64,000 bases of DNA from Adineta steineri (taxonomy: Eukaryota > Rotifera > Eurotatoria > Adinetida > Adinetidae). Position numbers and translations under genes: made by a program. Location of the stretch: assembly GCA_905250115.1 (NCBI GenBank), contig CAJNOI010000015.1, positions 561,283-625,282 of the forward strand, in the 5' to 3' direction. The notes under the pieces are model-generated. The model had not been told where the DNA came from, ran no database searches, and saw only the letters and a list, made by a program, of their open reading frames with translations. Within the stretch, counting starts at the first letter, position 1; each line of letters starts with the position of its first letter. Shown here piece after piece: positions 37,099 through 49,060 of this stretch.

Positions 37099-40000
37099 AT
37101 GAAATTTATTCTGATTTTTTATCTTTTTATTCGTAAGTGTATTTTATTAGAAAAATAATAATAATAGAAAAAGACTAAGAATATAATATTTGTTTAGATT
37201 TATGTGAATGTACAGATAATAATCCACCAATTATTATTGAACAACCACAAGATATTTTAGCTGAATTAGATAAACCGATGGCTTTACATTGTCGTGCTGA
37301 AGCTTCATCATTAGATGATCTTCGTGTCGATTGGTATAAAGATGGTCAATTAGTAACGATGGATCCAAATGCACGTATTATAACAGAATTTATGGCTTTA
37401 CATGTTATTAATACGATGCCACAGGATGCTGGTGCTTATTATTGTATAGCTAAAAATTCTTATGGACGTATACAAAGTCGAACAGCTAAAGTACAATTTC
37501 TAAGTATGTTAAATTGTTTTATTTTCTGAGTAAATATTTATTTTATGTGTTTTTTTATTATTATTATAGAACTTGATAAAGAATTTCTTATATCTCCTTC
37601 ATCAATGACAGCATCACTTGGCGAACGTATTCGTCTTCGTTGTGAACCACCATATGGTTCACCAAGTCCAATAATTCATTGGACAAAAGATGGAAAGAAT
37701 TTATCTATTCCACTTGATCATAATGATCTTATCTTTCCATCGATCCAACCAACAGATTTCGGTTCATATCGTTGTATTGCATCAAATGGTTTATTACGGC
37801 AATCATCAATCGCTCATTTAACGGAATTTCAACGACCAAAAATCTATATACGTCCATCAACATCACGTGTCGATATTCAACGTGGTAAATCAATTGATTT
37901 TCAATGTCAAGTTGAAAGTTTAAATGATGATGATCAATATCAAATTGAATGGCATTATGCTTATAAAAATAGCCCAATAATAGGACGAAATAATCGTATT
38001 GATATTCCATACGTTGAATATAATCATAGTGGATTATATATTTGTGTTGTTATTTATAATAGTGGACGACGACGACATTTATTTACTGAAGAAATCTTTC
38101 TTGCTGTTTATGAACGTTTAACAAGAAATAATCAAGAGAAAATTTTTAGTCAAACAACACTTAATGTTTATGCTGGACGATCAGCTATTATTGATTGTCA
38201 ATTACCATTTGATACTAATCAAAACATTTCATGGTCAATTGTTAATCGTAGTGATATATCTTTAATAAATAATAATCGTTTTGATTTTCTTGATAAAAAT
38301 CAATATCGTGTAAAAATTCGTCGTATTGAAGAATTTGATAATGATCTATTATATGAATGTTATTATCAAAATAAAAAATCATTTAGTCAAGGTTTAATTA
38401 AATTACATGTTAATCGTATTGAATCACCACCTATTATTCTTTATGTACCGAATAATCAAACAGTACCTATTGGCGTTGAAGTTATATTTCCTTGTCAAAC
38501 AAAAAATACGACAAAAATTCAATGGTTATTCATATCATCAAATAATCGTCTACATAAATCAATTAAAATTGAAAATAATAAAAAATATAAAATTGAAACA
38601 AATCATGATTTAATTATTCGTCATGCAGATAAGTAAGTAAATAGAAATCAAGAATTTTCTTTTTCTAATGTAATCAAATACTCAAGAGAATCTTATAGAA
38701 ATTATACGAAGAAGAAGGAAAAAAATCTTATTAATATTATCCCTATTGTATAAATTGTCAATAGTAAGATGAAAAAATACATTTTTGATCTTTATTTATA
38801 TTTAACAAGTTGAAACTTCGAGAGTACTTAATATTTTATGACTTTTTTTTCTTCAAAGATTTGAATAGTTCATAAAGAATATCAATCGACTTAATTATTC
38901 AATAAAAGATAATATAAGAATAGAGTTGATTAGATTTATAATTTTAATGAGTTATTTTATTTATTTGCATACATAATTAGCATAGTTGATATATCCTTCA
39001 GGTGAACATGATGAAGGTTCTATAATAAACAAATCATAATTGCTCGTTAACTATAACAAGCGTCTGCCGCGACTAAAATTTTCGAATCCAAATTAAATTA
39101 ATAGAGCATGTTTCTTTTTTCCTCTTCTATCTAATGAATTGAAGTATCCTTCAATTATTATTTTTTAATCCTTGTAGAACTGATATTGGCACATATAAAT
39201 GTATTGTAACAAATTCTAATGATGATGAAACGAATTGGATTGCACATTTAAATGTTGAAGATCCACGTTCTAATACAATATTTCAACGTGTTGAACGAAA
39301 AGATTTACCACAATCACCTACGCAACCATTAGCAATTGCTATAAATAGTAATTCAATTGAATTAGCATGGAATTATCCATCAACAGATATTCAAGGTTAT
39401 CTTATAGAATATTTTAATTTAAATAGTGAAGATAAAAATCTTGAATGGAAACGTATATTTACAACAAATAAAAATTCTCGTTCAATAATCAATGATTTAC
39501 AAATAAGTTCAACATATCAATTTCTTATACGTGCACGAAATTCATTTGGTTATGGTCAACCATCATTACTATCTGAATTAATTGAAACACGTAATGAACA
39601 ACAATTAAATGATGAATTTATTCGTTTATTAGATCCAATAAATATTCAAGAAACAAGTGTAACTATACAATGGAATATTCGACAACAAAATCAATTTATT
39701 GATCGATATTCAATATCAATAACAACTGAAAAAGATCTCAATGAACGTATTGAAACAATAATTAATAAACATAATCTAACAACATATACAATTACTAATC
39801 TACGTCCAAATACAGATTATACAATTCGTGTTATAGGAATGAATAGTTTAACAAATACAATCAATCGTCCAAGTAATGTAATTGTAATTCGAACATTAGA
39901 AAGTATACCATCATCCTCACCAGTGAATGTTCAAGTTGAATTAACATCAATAACAAGTCTTTCAATTCGATGGAATCCACCATTAGATACAGAACAAAAT

Positions 40001-41721
40001 GGTCGAATTATAGCTTATAAAGTGAATTGTTTAGGAGCAAATGAATCAAGTTCAATACGTTTATTAAATATAAGTGCTGATGCTAAAGGATTACATATTA
40101 AAAGTCTTATTCAAGATATGCAATATTGTATAAGTGTTGCAGCACGAACACTTCTTGGTTATGGACCCTATTCACAACCGATATGTGTTACAATGAGTAA
40201 GAATAAAAAAAACATAAAAAATATCATAATGTGCCCTTTTTTTTCTTCTTTAGATGATGAATTTTTAAAATTAAATCGTAATTTAAATCGATTTAATATC
40301 AAACGACGTTTTCGTGAAGCAATTGCACAACCATGGTACGTAATTTAATATGATAATAATTATTTTGATATTATGTTTTCTTTTTTTTTTCTTGTCATAG
40401 GTTTTTACCAATTATAATTATATCAAGTATTCTTTTTACTTGTGCTTTATTATATACATTTTGGTTATGTTTTCATCATTTAATTCATCAACATCGTCAT
40501 CGATTAAAATTTGTTGGTACAAATTCTTCATCATCATCGTCATCATCATCATCAAATCAATTTGTTGAAATGCCTGTACAAAAAACATTAAGTAATGGTA
40601 CACGTTATGATTTAATTAAAGATACACCTCCACCACCATCATCATCAACAGCTCTATGGACTGATACAATTGGAAGTGGTATACGTCTTCAATGTTGTAC
40701 AACAACAACAGCATCAGCTAGTAGTCAAAGTGAACATGATAATCATCTTGTGAATATACATAAAAATCCAATAAATACACTTTTACAACAATCGAAACAA
40801 CCACAATTGAATCCATATGCAACAACTGGAATATTTCAACATAATCATTCACCACCACAAACAACATCAACATTATTACCAACATATGTAAGTTAAAAAA
40901 GTTTTCTTTTTTTTTCTAATATTTTAATTTGAAAATATTTAGTCTGAATCTATACGTTTACCAATATTACCATCACATCATTCAGTATTAGATCAACAAC
41001 CAATATCATCCGTACAATATCAACCACCATGGCTTGATCATCCATCACAATCATTTCAATATCGTTCTCAACCTCATACACCTTATCATCATCATTATTG
41101 TATACATTGTACATCACAATCACATCCTCATACACCATCATCAATACGTACAACAACAACAACACGTCCAAAACATAATATTCAACAACAAAATAATATT
41201 AATTCCAATATAAGAAATAATAATGATGTTAGATGGCCTATGGAAACAACAGTGAACAGTTCACCATTGTAAGTTTATCTTACCGTATTCTTTCTTTCTG
41301 TTAAATCGTAATTTTTCATTTCCTTTAAAAGAATGAAACGTCAATCACAATATGCTGCACCACCACTTATACCTCCTCCACCTCAACCATCAAATTCTAT
41401 GATGATTAATTCCTTAGGCGGAGGTAATATTTCTAATGCTTTTCTTTTTCTTAGAATAAAAGTATTCATTTTTCTTTCTTATTAGAAACCATGACAACTT
41501 CATGGGCAAGTTCAACCGATGATAGTAATCGTGAAAGTGTACCATCATCGTCATCACCACCAATTGATAGAAAAGAACAAAGAAAAATCATTCATGAAAA
41601 TAGTCGTTCCAGTAGTGAAGGTTCATTATTTTCTGATTCTGACAATCAACAAAATGAATCAAATCTATCAGTATTAATTGATCAAGAAAGACGACCAACA
41701 TTTCTTATGCCTACAGCATAA
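37099..41721 (+). CDS. Roundabout (Robo) axon-guidance receptor
   Basis: Nine exons give 1,214 residues: 37099-37132, 37198-37503, 37570-38632, 39178-40196, 40254-40335, 40401-40887, 40943-41268, 41332-41423, 41486-41721. A signal peptide (MKFILIFYLF) precedes five Ig domains (Cys pairs and YYCIAKN, YRCIASN, YICVVIYN, YECYYQN, YKCIVTN), three fibronectin III domains (ending RARNSFGYGQPS, then NTDYTIRVIGMN, then VAARTLLGYGPYSQP) and one membrane helix (FLPIIIISSILFTCALLYTF). The 5 Ig + 3 FN3 layout is specific to Robo. The cytoplasmic part contains NPYATTGIF, matching the Robo CC1 tyrosine motif, and LIPPPPQPS, like the Ena/VASP-binding CC2 motif. Robo receives Slit signals at the cell surface to steer neurites and migrating cells. 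The cytoplasmic tail is Ser/His/Gln-rich and otherwise divergent. Confidence 0.9.
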
Positions 41722-43280
41722 GAAAAAAACATTAAAACTAAATTTTTCTTCTTCTTTTTTTTTCTGAATCTAGTCATTTTGTTTTGTTTTTTCTTTCTTT
41801 ATGTATGCGCGTACGATTGATTTAGGTTAGTGACCTATTTTTTTCTTCTTGTTCGATGTTTGTATTTCTTATTGTTTTCTTTTTTCTAGCTGTCGTTCAG
41901 ATCAATTCTTTTTTTCTTTGTTGTATAAAATAAGTGACAGTTTCAGGGAGTGAAAAGATTATTGAACTATTTCATATAAATGTAATAATTAAAAAAACGA
42001 TAATTTCTAATTATTCAATAACTGATCAACAATATTTTCGGAAGTACGACAAAAATAAACACACTTATCGAGACCAGATTTGTTTGTTTATATCTATTGT
42101 CTTTTAGTTTCCGACAGTTTATCTGAGTAAGAAGAATATAATTGATGTTTTTATCTCTTTTATATTTCAACACAAAAGAAAAAGATTGATAGGATTATTT
42201 CTACTATTGGTATTACTTAGTAGAACATACACTTATGAGAAAGTGTGAGGAAGGACGCTTATTCTCATTGGTATTACTTAGGATTACATCATCATCATCA
42301 TAACGATTACAAATATATGTTTAGATTGAATTACAATGATCTCAAGATCTTTCCTTGAGGAAGAAATTCATTATGTGACGATACTTTTCTTTTTCTTCGA
42401 CAATGAGTTTTAACTCATGGGAAATATATTTTGATTATTTAACTCAAGTTTTATAATCTATCAAGACAATAAATCACTTTTCTCGATGGAATTTATCTAG
42501 AAAACAATTATCTATGAAAAAAAAGATTATTCTCATATTATAAATTATGATCATAATAAATTATTCATAAAGAAAATCATGTTTCTACTAAATAAAATTC
42601 AAATCAGATTTCTTTTAATTCTATTAATCACATGCACGAGTATTTGTATGCTCGCATAAATTTATAGAATTATATTTGCTAGTATACATAACCATCTTTG
42701 AATATTTAGCAATACTCTTCATATATTATTAATTATATAGCTTACGTCATTGAATCATAAGATTCTATTTTTATTAATGATAATACTTGATAAAAAGATA
42801 ATCTAGATGATAAAGTAATACTTTTATTAGATTTCTATATTGAATAGAATTGATAAGCTGTTATGTATGTAGCATACTTCTTCTATAGTAATAATTCATT
42901 GTGTTTATCGTCAATATATATTAAAAACAACCATACGAAATGACTTATAATTTTCAATATGATGGATAATATGGATGTTAAATTAGTAATTCATATCTAT
43001 GTTGACTTTTACTTTCTAGTGATATAATAATAAAGCTATAGGTCATAATCTTGATTAATTATTTGACAACTTATATCAAACGGAGATATTTGTTTATATA
43101 TCTTCTTTCATAGATCTACTGATCATGTTGATATATTTTACCGTATCTTCCTATCTTGAAATCAATCGTAATATCATATCTTTGAATATAATTCTAAGAA
43201 AAGAAAGTCTGATTTTTTTATATATTGCACATATTTTATTAAAAAATGGAAAAAATCTTCCGACAGTTTACATGTTTAGA
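41722..43280. other. Convergent intergenic region, no gene seen
   Basis: Between the stops of Robo and the DsbA-like gene. A/T-rich. A 15-bp direct repeat (ATTGGTATTACTTAG) occurs twice, about 60 bp apart, near 42208 and 42269. Nothing else recognised. Confidence 0.6.
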
Positions 43281-44132
43281 TTAAGCACATTTATTTCCAT
43301 TTTTTAAATTGAAACAACGACAACCAACATTTGGAATACAGTTCTCGCCTGCTAAACAACATTGTGTTTTATGTGGAGCATATTGACATGTCTTTTGATT
43401 TGGTGGACAATCTTTAATTTGAGATGAAACATCTTCGTTTGATGCTAAAATTGGATCAATAACTGATTTCCAATCATCAAGTGACCATGCTGAACTTGCA
43501 CTTGTTGCTACACCATTAATAAGAAATGTTGGTGTACCAACAATACCTAAATATAACAAACAATTTTTTACTGCTTAATCCATATAAATTTACTTACCAC
43601 GTGAACAAGCATATTTCCATGAAATACGTGTTTCTTCATTAATATCATCACTAGCCATACCAGCAAGAAATCTAGCTTTTGATAAGAAACCAGCTTTATC
43701 GACCATTGAAGCAAGTGAATCAATAATTTGTGTCATAGTCATTGATTTTGTTGCATCATTAGACCACATTTCTTGAGTTTCAAATACTCTTGTTGCATAT
43801 CGAAAAATAGTATCAAGATTACGATTTGTAGCATTAGCAATAACATGTAAACCTTGAGAAGCTACAAATGAATTTGTATGATATGGAAGTGGAAATGTAT
43901 GAATTCGAACATGAATTCGTGTAGTATATGTTTGAATTAATTGTAAAAGTGTTGGCCAAGATGCTTTACAGCCTGGACAAAGTGGATCAAAAAACATTTC
44001 TACAACGACATGTGCATCAGCTGGTCCACCAACACCATATCCATCTGGACGTGATGGAATAGGTACTTGAGCTGATATAAAACCAGCATAAATCACAGTA
44101 AATATTAATGAAATTTTTATAAATTGCATCAT
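43281..44132 (-). CDS. Secreted DsbA/thioredoxin-fold protein with Cys-rich tail
   Basis: Two exons on the minus strand, 44132-43598 and 43546-43281 (stop), give 266 residues. A signal peptide starts MMQFIKISLIFTV; an in-frame ATG at 44165 would add 11 residues, but 44132 places the hydrophobic core where expected. The thioredoxin-like active site is FFDPLCPGCKASW (CPGC), and the cis-proline loop is GTPTFLING after the intron. This is the DSBA-like fold (Thioredoxin_4 type) with a helical insertion. The last 45 residues carry eight cysteines (DCPPNQKTC, QCCLAGENC, GCRCFN, NKC) that may form a small disulfide domain. Expected role: thiol-disulfide exchange in the secretory pathway or outside the cell; substrate unknown. 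Upstream lie a TA-type TATA box and a GATAA array. Confidence 0.8.
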
Positions 44133-44192
44133 TTTTCTTGTATTAAGATAGTTAATAGGATACACAAGAAGTTTTCTTTTTTATACATGATT

Positions 44193-44220
44193 TATATATA
44201 TATAAGATAAGATAAGATAA
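44193..44220 (-). promoter_or_regulatory. TATA tract with adjacent GATAA triplet array upstream of the DsbA-like gene
   Basis: TATATATATATA at 44193-44204 lies about 60-70 bp before the start codon at 44132, and three perfect GATAA units follow at 44206-44220 (reading TTATC on the minus strand). GATA factors bind (A/T)GATA(A/G), so this may be a GATA-factor site cluster. It may equally be a short microsatellite. Confidence 0.35.
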
Positions 44221-45121
44221 GAATAAAATGACTTATATCATACACCATCATGACTACTTGCAAATTTTTGTTGTCTTATCATATCAAAAGTATATTATCT
44301 CGAAATTATTTCATTAATATTTTTTCTATGACATTAAACTTTGAATTATGAATAATTTTATAAGATATTTAGATGATTAATCTTTTCCGAACGGGTATTA
44401 TCAAATGGCAGCAGTTTGCCGTCGAGGGGTACGGTATTTTTGGAAAGGCTGTCTGGAAAGGATTAAATATTAATAGACAAACAACATAATGTTTTATCAG
44501 ATATAATAGATCATATCTACTCTTTAAAAGTATTTGCGTAATGTTAACTTGTATTTTGTATATTGATATTTTTCTTAAATCTTAATTGTGAAATTGATTA
44601 GATAAAAATACACTTAAAATACGAAGATTAAAAATATTTTTTCTGTACTAAAATATCAAACATTTAGTAAAAGGATATATAAATATAGATAAGAAAAGGT
44701 TCGATTTCTTCTTGACATAAAACAAATGGTATTAGTCATGAGATTATACTAGTAGAATCTTATTTTCGTAAGTTCGCAATTTAAAATAATATTGACAACA
44801 TTTATCATCTAATAATAGAATTTTTAAATAAAATTTTTATTATTAATAGAAATACATATGAAAATCATGTATTCATTAGCGACTCTATTTTTTTACTCAA
44901 GAAGACATAACTACAAAAATATTGACATGTATTATGTATACGATATCTTGTGTCACTATTTACTCATGCTGCTCTTTATTATAATAAATGCGGAGGTCTT
45001 AAACATTGACGTCAGAAGAAAAAGGAAAAGAAAAAGGTGAATATGATTATAATTCTATTTTGTGCATAAACTAAAACACTGCACATCGTTATATTTCATT
45101 GAAAACAAGATTTCATGCGAC
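44221..45121. other. Divergent intergenic region
   Basis: No supported gene. A short plus-strand frame at 44858-45040 has no family likeness. It probably contains the promoter of the 45122 gene. Confidence 0.55.
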
Positions 45122-45944
45122 ATGTCTATCAAACTGATAAGATTTCTATTATTATTGGAGACTATTCATATTGCTTATACAAATAAATTAGGAGCAAATA
45201 AATTAATTCAAGATATTTGTGATACATTACAAAAAAATAACAGTCTACAAGTTGATGAAGATCGACAATGGGAAATAATTTGTCAAGAATTATTTGACTT
45301 AAAAGATAATGAGCAGGATAATGCTGGTAAGTATTTACAATGAAGTTTTTAGTCAATTCAAATTTAACAAGAACTATGTAACTATTCTTCATTTAAATTT
45401 AGAACAATATATTTTACAAAACAAATTATCAAAAAAAGCTGCAATTCGTGTTAGTAGTATTCGTACAGGAAGTCGTACTAGTGTTAGTGGAAGTCGCGGT
45501 AGTAGTAGCAGCAGCAGCGGAAGTCGTACACCTTCTATTACACGATATAGCAATATTCGAACTGGTACAACACTTTCTCGTCCAACTGGATGGCTATGGA
45601 GTGGATCTCGATTCGTGTTTCTTCCCTTAGCTAGACGATATGGTCATCGATCTTCATCATCATCATCTCGATTCACAACACCATCATCTAGTGGCACAGT
45701 AAATTATTATTATTGTACATCAAATGATAATCCTTCTACAGAGATTCAATGTAGTTCAATAGATGGTGATACACAATGTTGTGAAGATGACGAAAGTCAA
45801 CAAGCATTCTGTTGTGGAGGAAACATTCCTAATTATATTACACAAGATATGAATCGAGCAACACAAAAAATAGCAAAATTTTTGTATACTCTTACAGCAC
45901 TTGCTTTATGTATGCATTTATTTATGCGACGTTTTAATCGATAA
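45122..45944 (+). CDS. Secreted or membrane-anchored Ser/Arg-rich protein (unknown)
   Basis: Two exons, 45122-45326 and 45403-45944, give 248 residues. MSIKLIRFLLLLETIHIAYT is a signal peptide, and the upstream in-frame ATG at 45062 would bury it. A charged mature N-terminus is followed by a Ser/Arg/Gly/Thr-rich segment (SIRTGSRTSVSGSRGSSSSS and similar). Next comes a tyrosine and cysteine cluster (NYYYCTSNDN, QCSSIDGDTQCCEDD, AFCCGG). A hydrophobic segment near the C-terminus (IAKFLYTLTALALCMHLFM) ends in RRFNR, suggesting a type I membrane anchor with a minimal tail. I do not recognise the family. The CC-x(n)-CC layout recalls small disulfide-rich ectodomains such as Shisa, but similarity is too weak to assign. 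Confidence 0.6.
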
Positions 45945-46944
45945 TAATTTTTGGATATTATTTTCTTTTCCATAAAAATTCATTTTAGTAACGATGTATA
46001 TATCTTCAATATAATATTGAGTATAAATAAAAAAATTCAAAGAACTAACATTATCTTTTCTTATAAGCATGATTTATCCACATATTTATATTATGAAATA
46101 AACTTTAAGTATAAGACATTGTGGTGTTGTTATGGATATGATTACATTTCATATTTATTGGATATTTAAATACACTATAACTTGTTTGTATTATAAATAC
46201 CTTCATAAATCATAGGTATTGTGTCCTTCTATATTTAGGTATTGTATTATTATTATACAAATCTATTGTAAGATGAAGGTTATTATTGAGTACGAGTCAT
46301 CATTAAATATATGATAATAGGTATTTCTTTTCGAAGTTAAAGCTTTTATTGATGTTATAATATGGCCAGGGGTGTAACAAGAGATGCCGAATTCAAGAAA
46401 GATTTAGCAGACGGTGTCCTCTAGACTTTGCTCGCTTGCAACAATCTTTAGTGTAACATCAGTAATTCCAAAAACATGGATGCGTAGTATAAGAGAAATT
46501 TCGAGAGCAATGAGGGTGATCTGCTCCCGCGCCTCCTACGTCGGTATACCCTTGAATATAACAATACAAGGATAACAAAAAACATAAAACAAACAACAGA
46601 ACGTATTGTCATTAAAAGGTGGAGAGTAAACGACAAGGAGATACATAACATCGGTCTTTTGTCTCTAATGATTTTGCGTGGTTTTGTTAGTGTTATGCGG
46701 AGTGTGTTATTGTGAAGATATCTGTAATAGATATGAATAATAAAAATTATTGATTAGAAAACAAATATGTGAAGAAAATGCAACGAATCGATTTCTTTTA
46801 ATTGACTCATTTATTATCATATTATATTACATCTAAATAATACGTAGGTGTATTATTTCATTGAAATTATGTGATGTCATTTCACCTTCTTTGTATATAA
46901 CATCAGCAGATATATCTTTCTCTCTTGCAGACTGAAAATTAAAT
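45945..46944. other. Intergenic region with a short G+C-richer island
   Basis: No supported gene. The segment at about 46360-46560 (for example GCTCCCGCGCCTCCTACGTCGG) is richer in G+C than the surroundings and has broken frames on both strands. It could be a decayed insertion. The end is presumably the promoter of the RING-VWA gene. Confidence 0.5.
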
Positions 46945-49056
46945 ATGACTACGTTAAATATCTCTCAAACTTCGAATACTGACGAAGCATGTTCAATATG
47001 TTTAAGTCCTTTGACACAACGAGACTTAGATGTATTTACGACGACATGTCATCATAAATTTCATTTCCAATGTTTAGCAAAACATATTCGAGCAAAAAAT
47101 AATCAATGTCCTTTATGTGGAACTCGTCTCAATTCATTAGTTAACATCCTCAATTGTTCATCGACCATCACCACTACTACTACTAATAAGACACCATTAG
47201 CTATTCAAAATGTTCGAAAACAAGAGGTAGCATCTATACAAACTATACCATCAACAAATCGGAAAAATACATGGACTAAATTAACAAAATCATTAAGTAA
47301 AGCATTTAGGTTGAGAAGGCCTACATCGAGAATATCTAATAGTCCTGGCACATCTAATGCTTCGCGCATATCTAGGCCTTCAATTAATAGTAGCAATAGA
47401 AGTTTCAGACCCAATGTAAGTAATTATATTTTGAGAGATAGTTTTTTTTTCGTCATATTTTCATTTAGTTTTCTAATCAAAATTCTTCAGCAGAAGATCT
47501 TATCGATGAAAAAGCTGTTCGTGCTCTTTCAGCTCGTATTCAAGCTGCTCGTCAACAATACAAAGAAGGTGATCATGAATTTCCATTGATTACTTTAACT
47601 ACTACATTAGAATTTGGTGGACAAGAATCAACAAAAGAATCAAATATTTATGGAATGGTTACATTAAAAGCTCCCTCCATATTTTCTAATATAACAAACG
47701 AAAAAGAACTTGATGAATTGCATGTACCAATAGATCTTGTTTGTGTTGTTGATCAAAGTATTTCAATGTTAAAGGTTAAAATGCCTTTATTGAAAGAGAC
47801 TTTAAATTATATAGTTGATCAAATGGGATCTCTCGATCGTTTATCTATTATTTCATTTAATACTCAAGCATTTGATCGTTCAAATGGTCTTAAATTAATG
47901 ACACTAGAAAAGTAAATATTACATTTTCTCCTATATTTTAATAACAAAAATGATTTTCTTTATAGTAAACAAGCAATTCGTAATGCTATAACAAATGAGA
48001 TTAGTGCAGTCGGTGGTACCCTTATTGGTAATGGTCTTACAATGGCGATTGAACAATTAAGAAATCGTCGAACAACGAATCCATTAGGTGCCATACTACT
48101 TCTAACTGATGGGCAAGATAATCTACCTCATGATTATACAAGCTTAATGGAATCTTTACCTGAAGATGTTGTCTGTCATTCGTTTGCTTATGGACCTGAT
48201 CATAATGCCGGTTTACTTTCTCAATTAGCTGAACAAGGTCATGAAGGTACTTTTACATATATCGATCAAGTTGACGCAATAGGACCATCATTTGGAACAG
48301 TACTTGGTGGTCTTTTCACATGTATTGCAAAACAATTATACATTAAATTAGAATTTGATCAGGATTATAAAATTACTCATACTCATACAACTTATAAATA
48401 TAAATCGAAAGATTTACCATCTGAACAATTAACATTTAACATGACTGATCTTAATGCTGATGAAAATCGAAATCTTGTTTTTCAATTATCTGTACCAATC
48501 ATAAAGTCTTCAAATGAAGATAACGCAAATAATAATATTATTGGTAAACTAAAATATATCTTTATATTTAAAGAAAATCATTTTATTGAATTTTACTTTA
48601 GGTCATGCATCTCTTCAATATATCGATACTTATAGCAATCAAATAATTCATACTCCTTCAGTTCCATTTATTCTTTCTCGTCCGAATCAGATCGATCCAC
48701 AATCATCACTTTTACAAATTAATCATACACTTGATGTACAACGTAATCGAGCTGAAACAAGTCAAATATTAAGACGAGCTGTTGAAATTCACGATTATAC
48801 ACATGCTCATGAAATAATTAAAAATCAAATAGAAAAAATTCGTTCATCAATTTCAGCTCAAGATCCTTTATGTCAACAATTAATATGTGATTTAGAACAT
48901 CAATATTCAAATCAACGTGAATTTAAAACAATAATGACAAATACGTATAGACAACATGGGCAAGAACGTGCTACATATTCAACGAATAAAACAACAAGCA
49001 CAGCTCATTATATGACATCAGGTCAAGAACGTTTAAAAAAGAAATTTGTAGAATAA
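46945..49056 (+). CDS. RING-finger plus von Willebrand A domain protein (probable E3 ligase)
   Basis: Four exons, 46945-47415, 47469-47911, 47966-48543 and 48602-49056, give 648 residues. An N-terminal RING (C16, C19, then TCHHKFHFQC and CPLC) is followed by a basic Ser-rich linker (SLSKAFRLRRPTSRI). The VWA domain begins PIDLVCVVDQSISM with an intact MIDAS DxSxS near residue 252; it continues with SIISFNTQAF, GGTLIGNGL and ILLLTDGQDN. A C-terminal part (about residues 390-648) ends in a helical region. RING, VWA and a C-terminal Vwaint-like region is the layout of the plant WAV3/WAVH ubiquitin ligases and similar proteins in protists. Predicted role: ubiquitin transfer with metal-dependent partner binding. 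Target unknown. The stop lies 4 bp from the stop of the opposing GPCR. Confidence 0.85.
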
Positions 49057-49060
49057 AATT

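Noticed and set aside
42208-42290. Pair of 15-bp direct repeats (ATTGGTATTACTTAG)
   Set aside because: Too short and too A/T-rich to call an element or target-site duplication; recorded only as a note.
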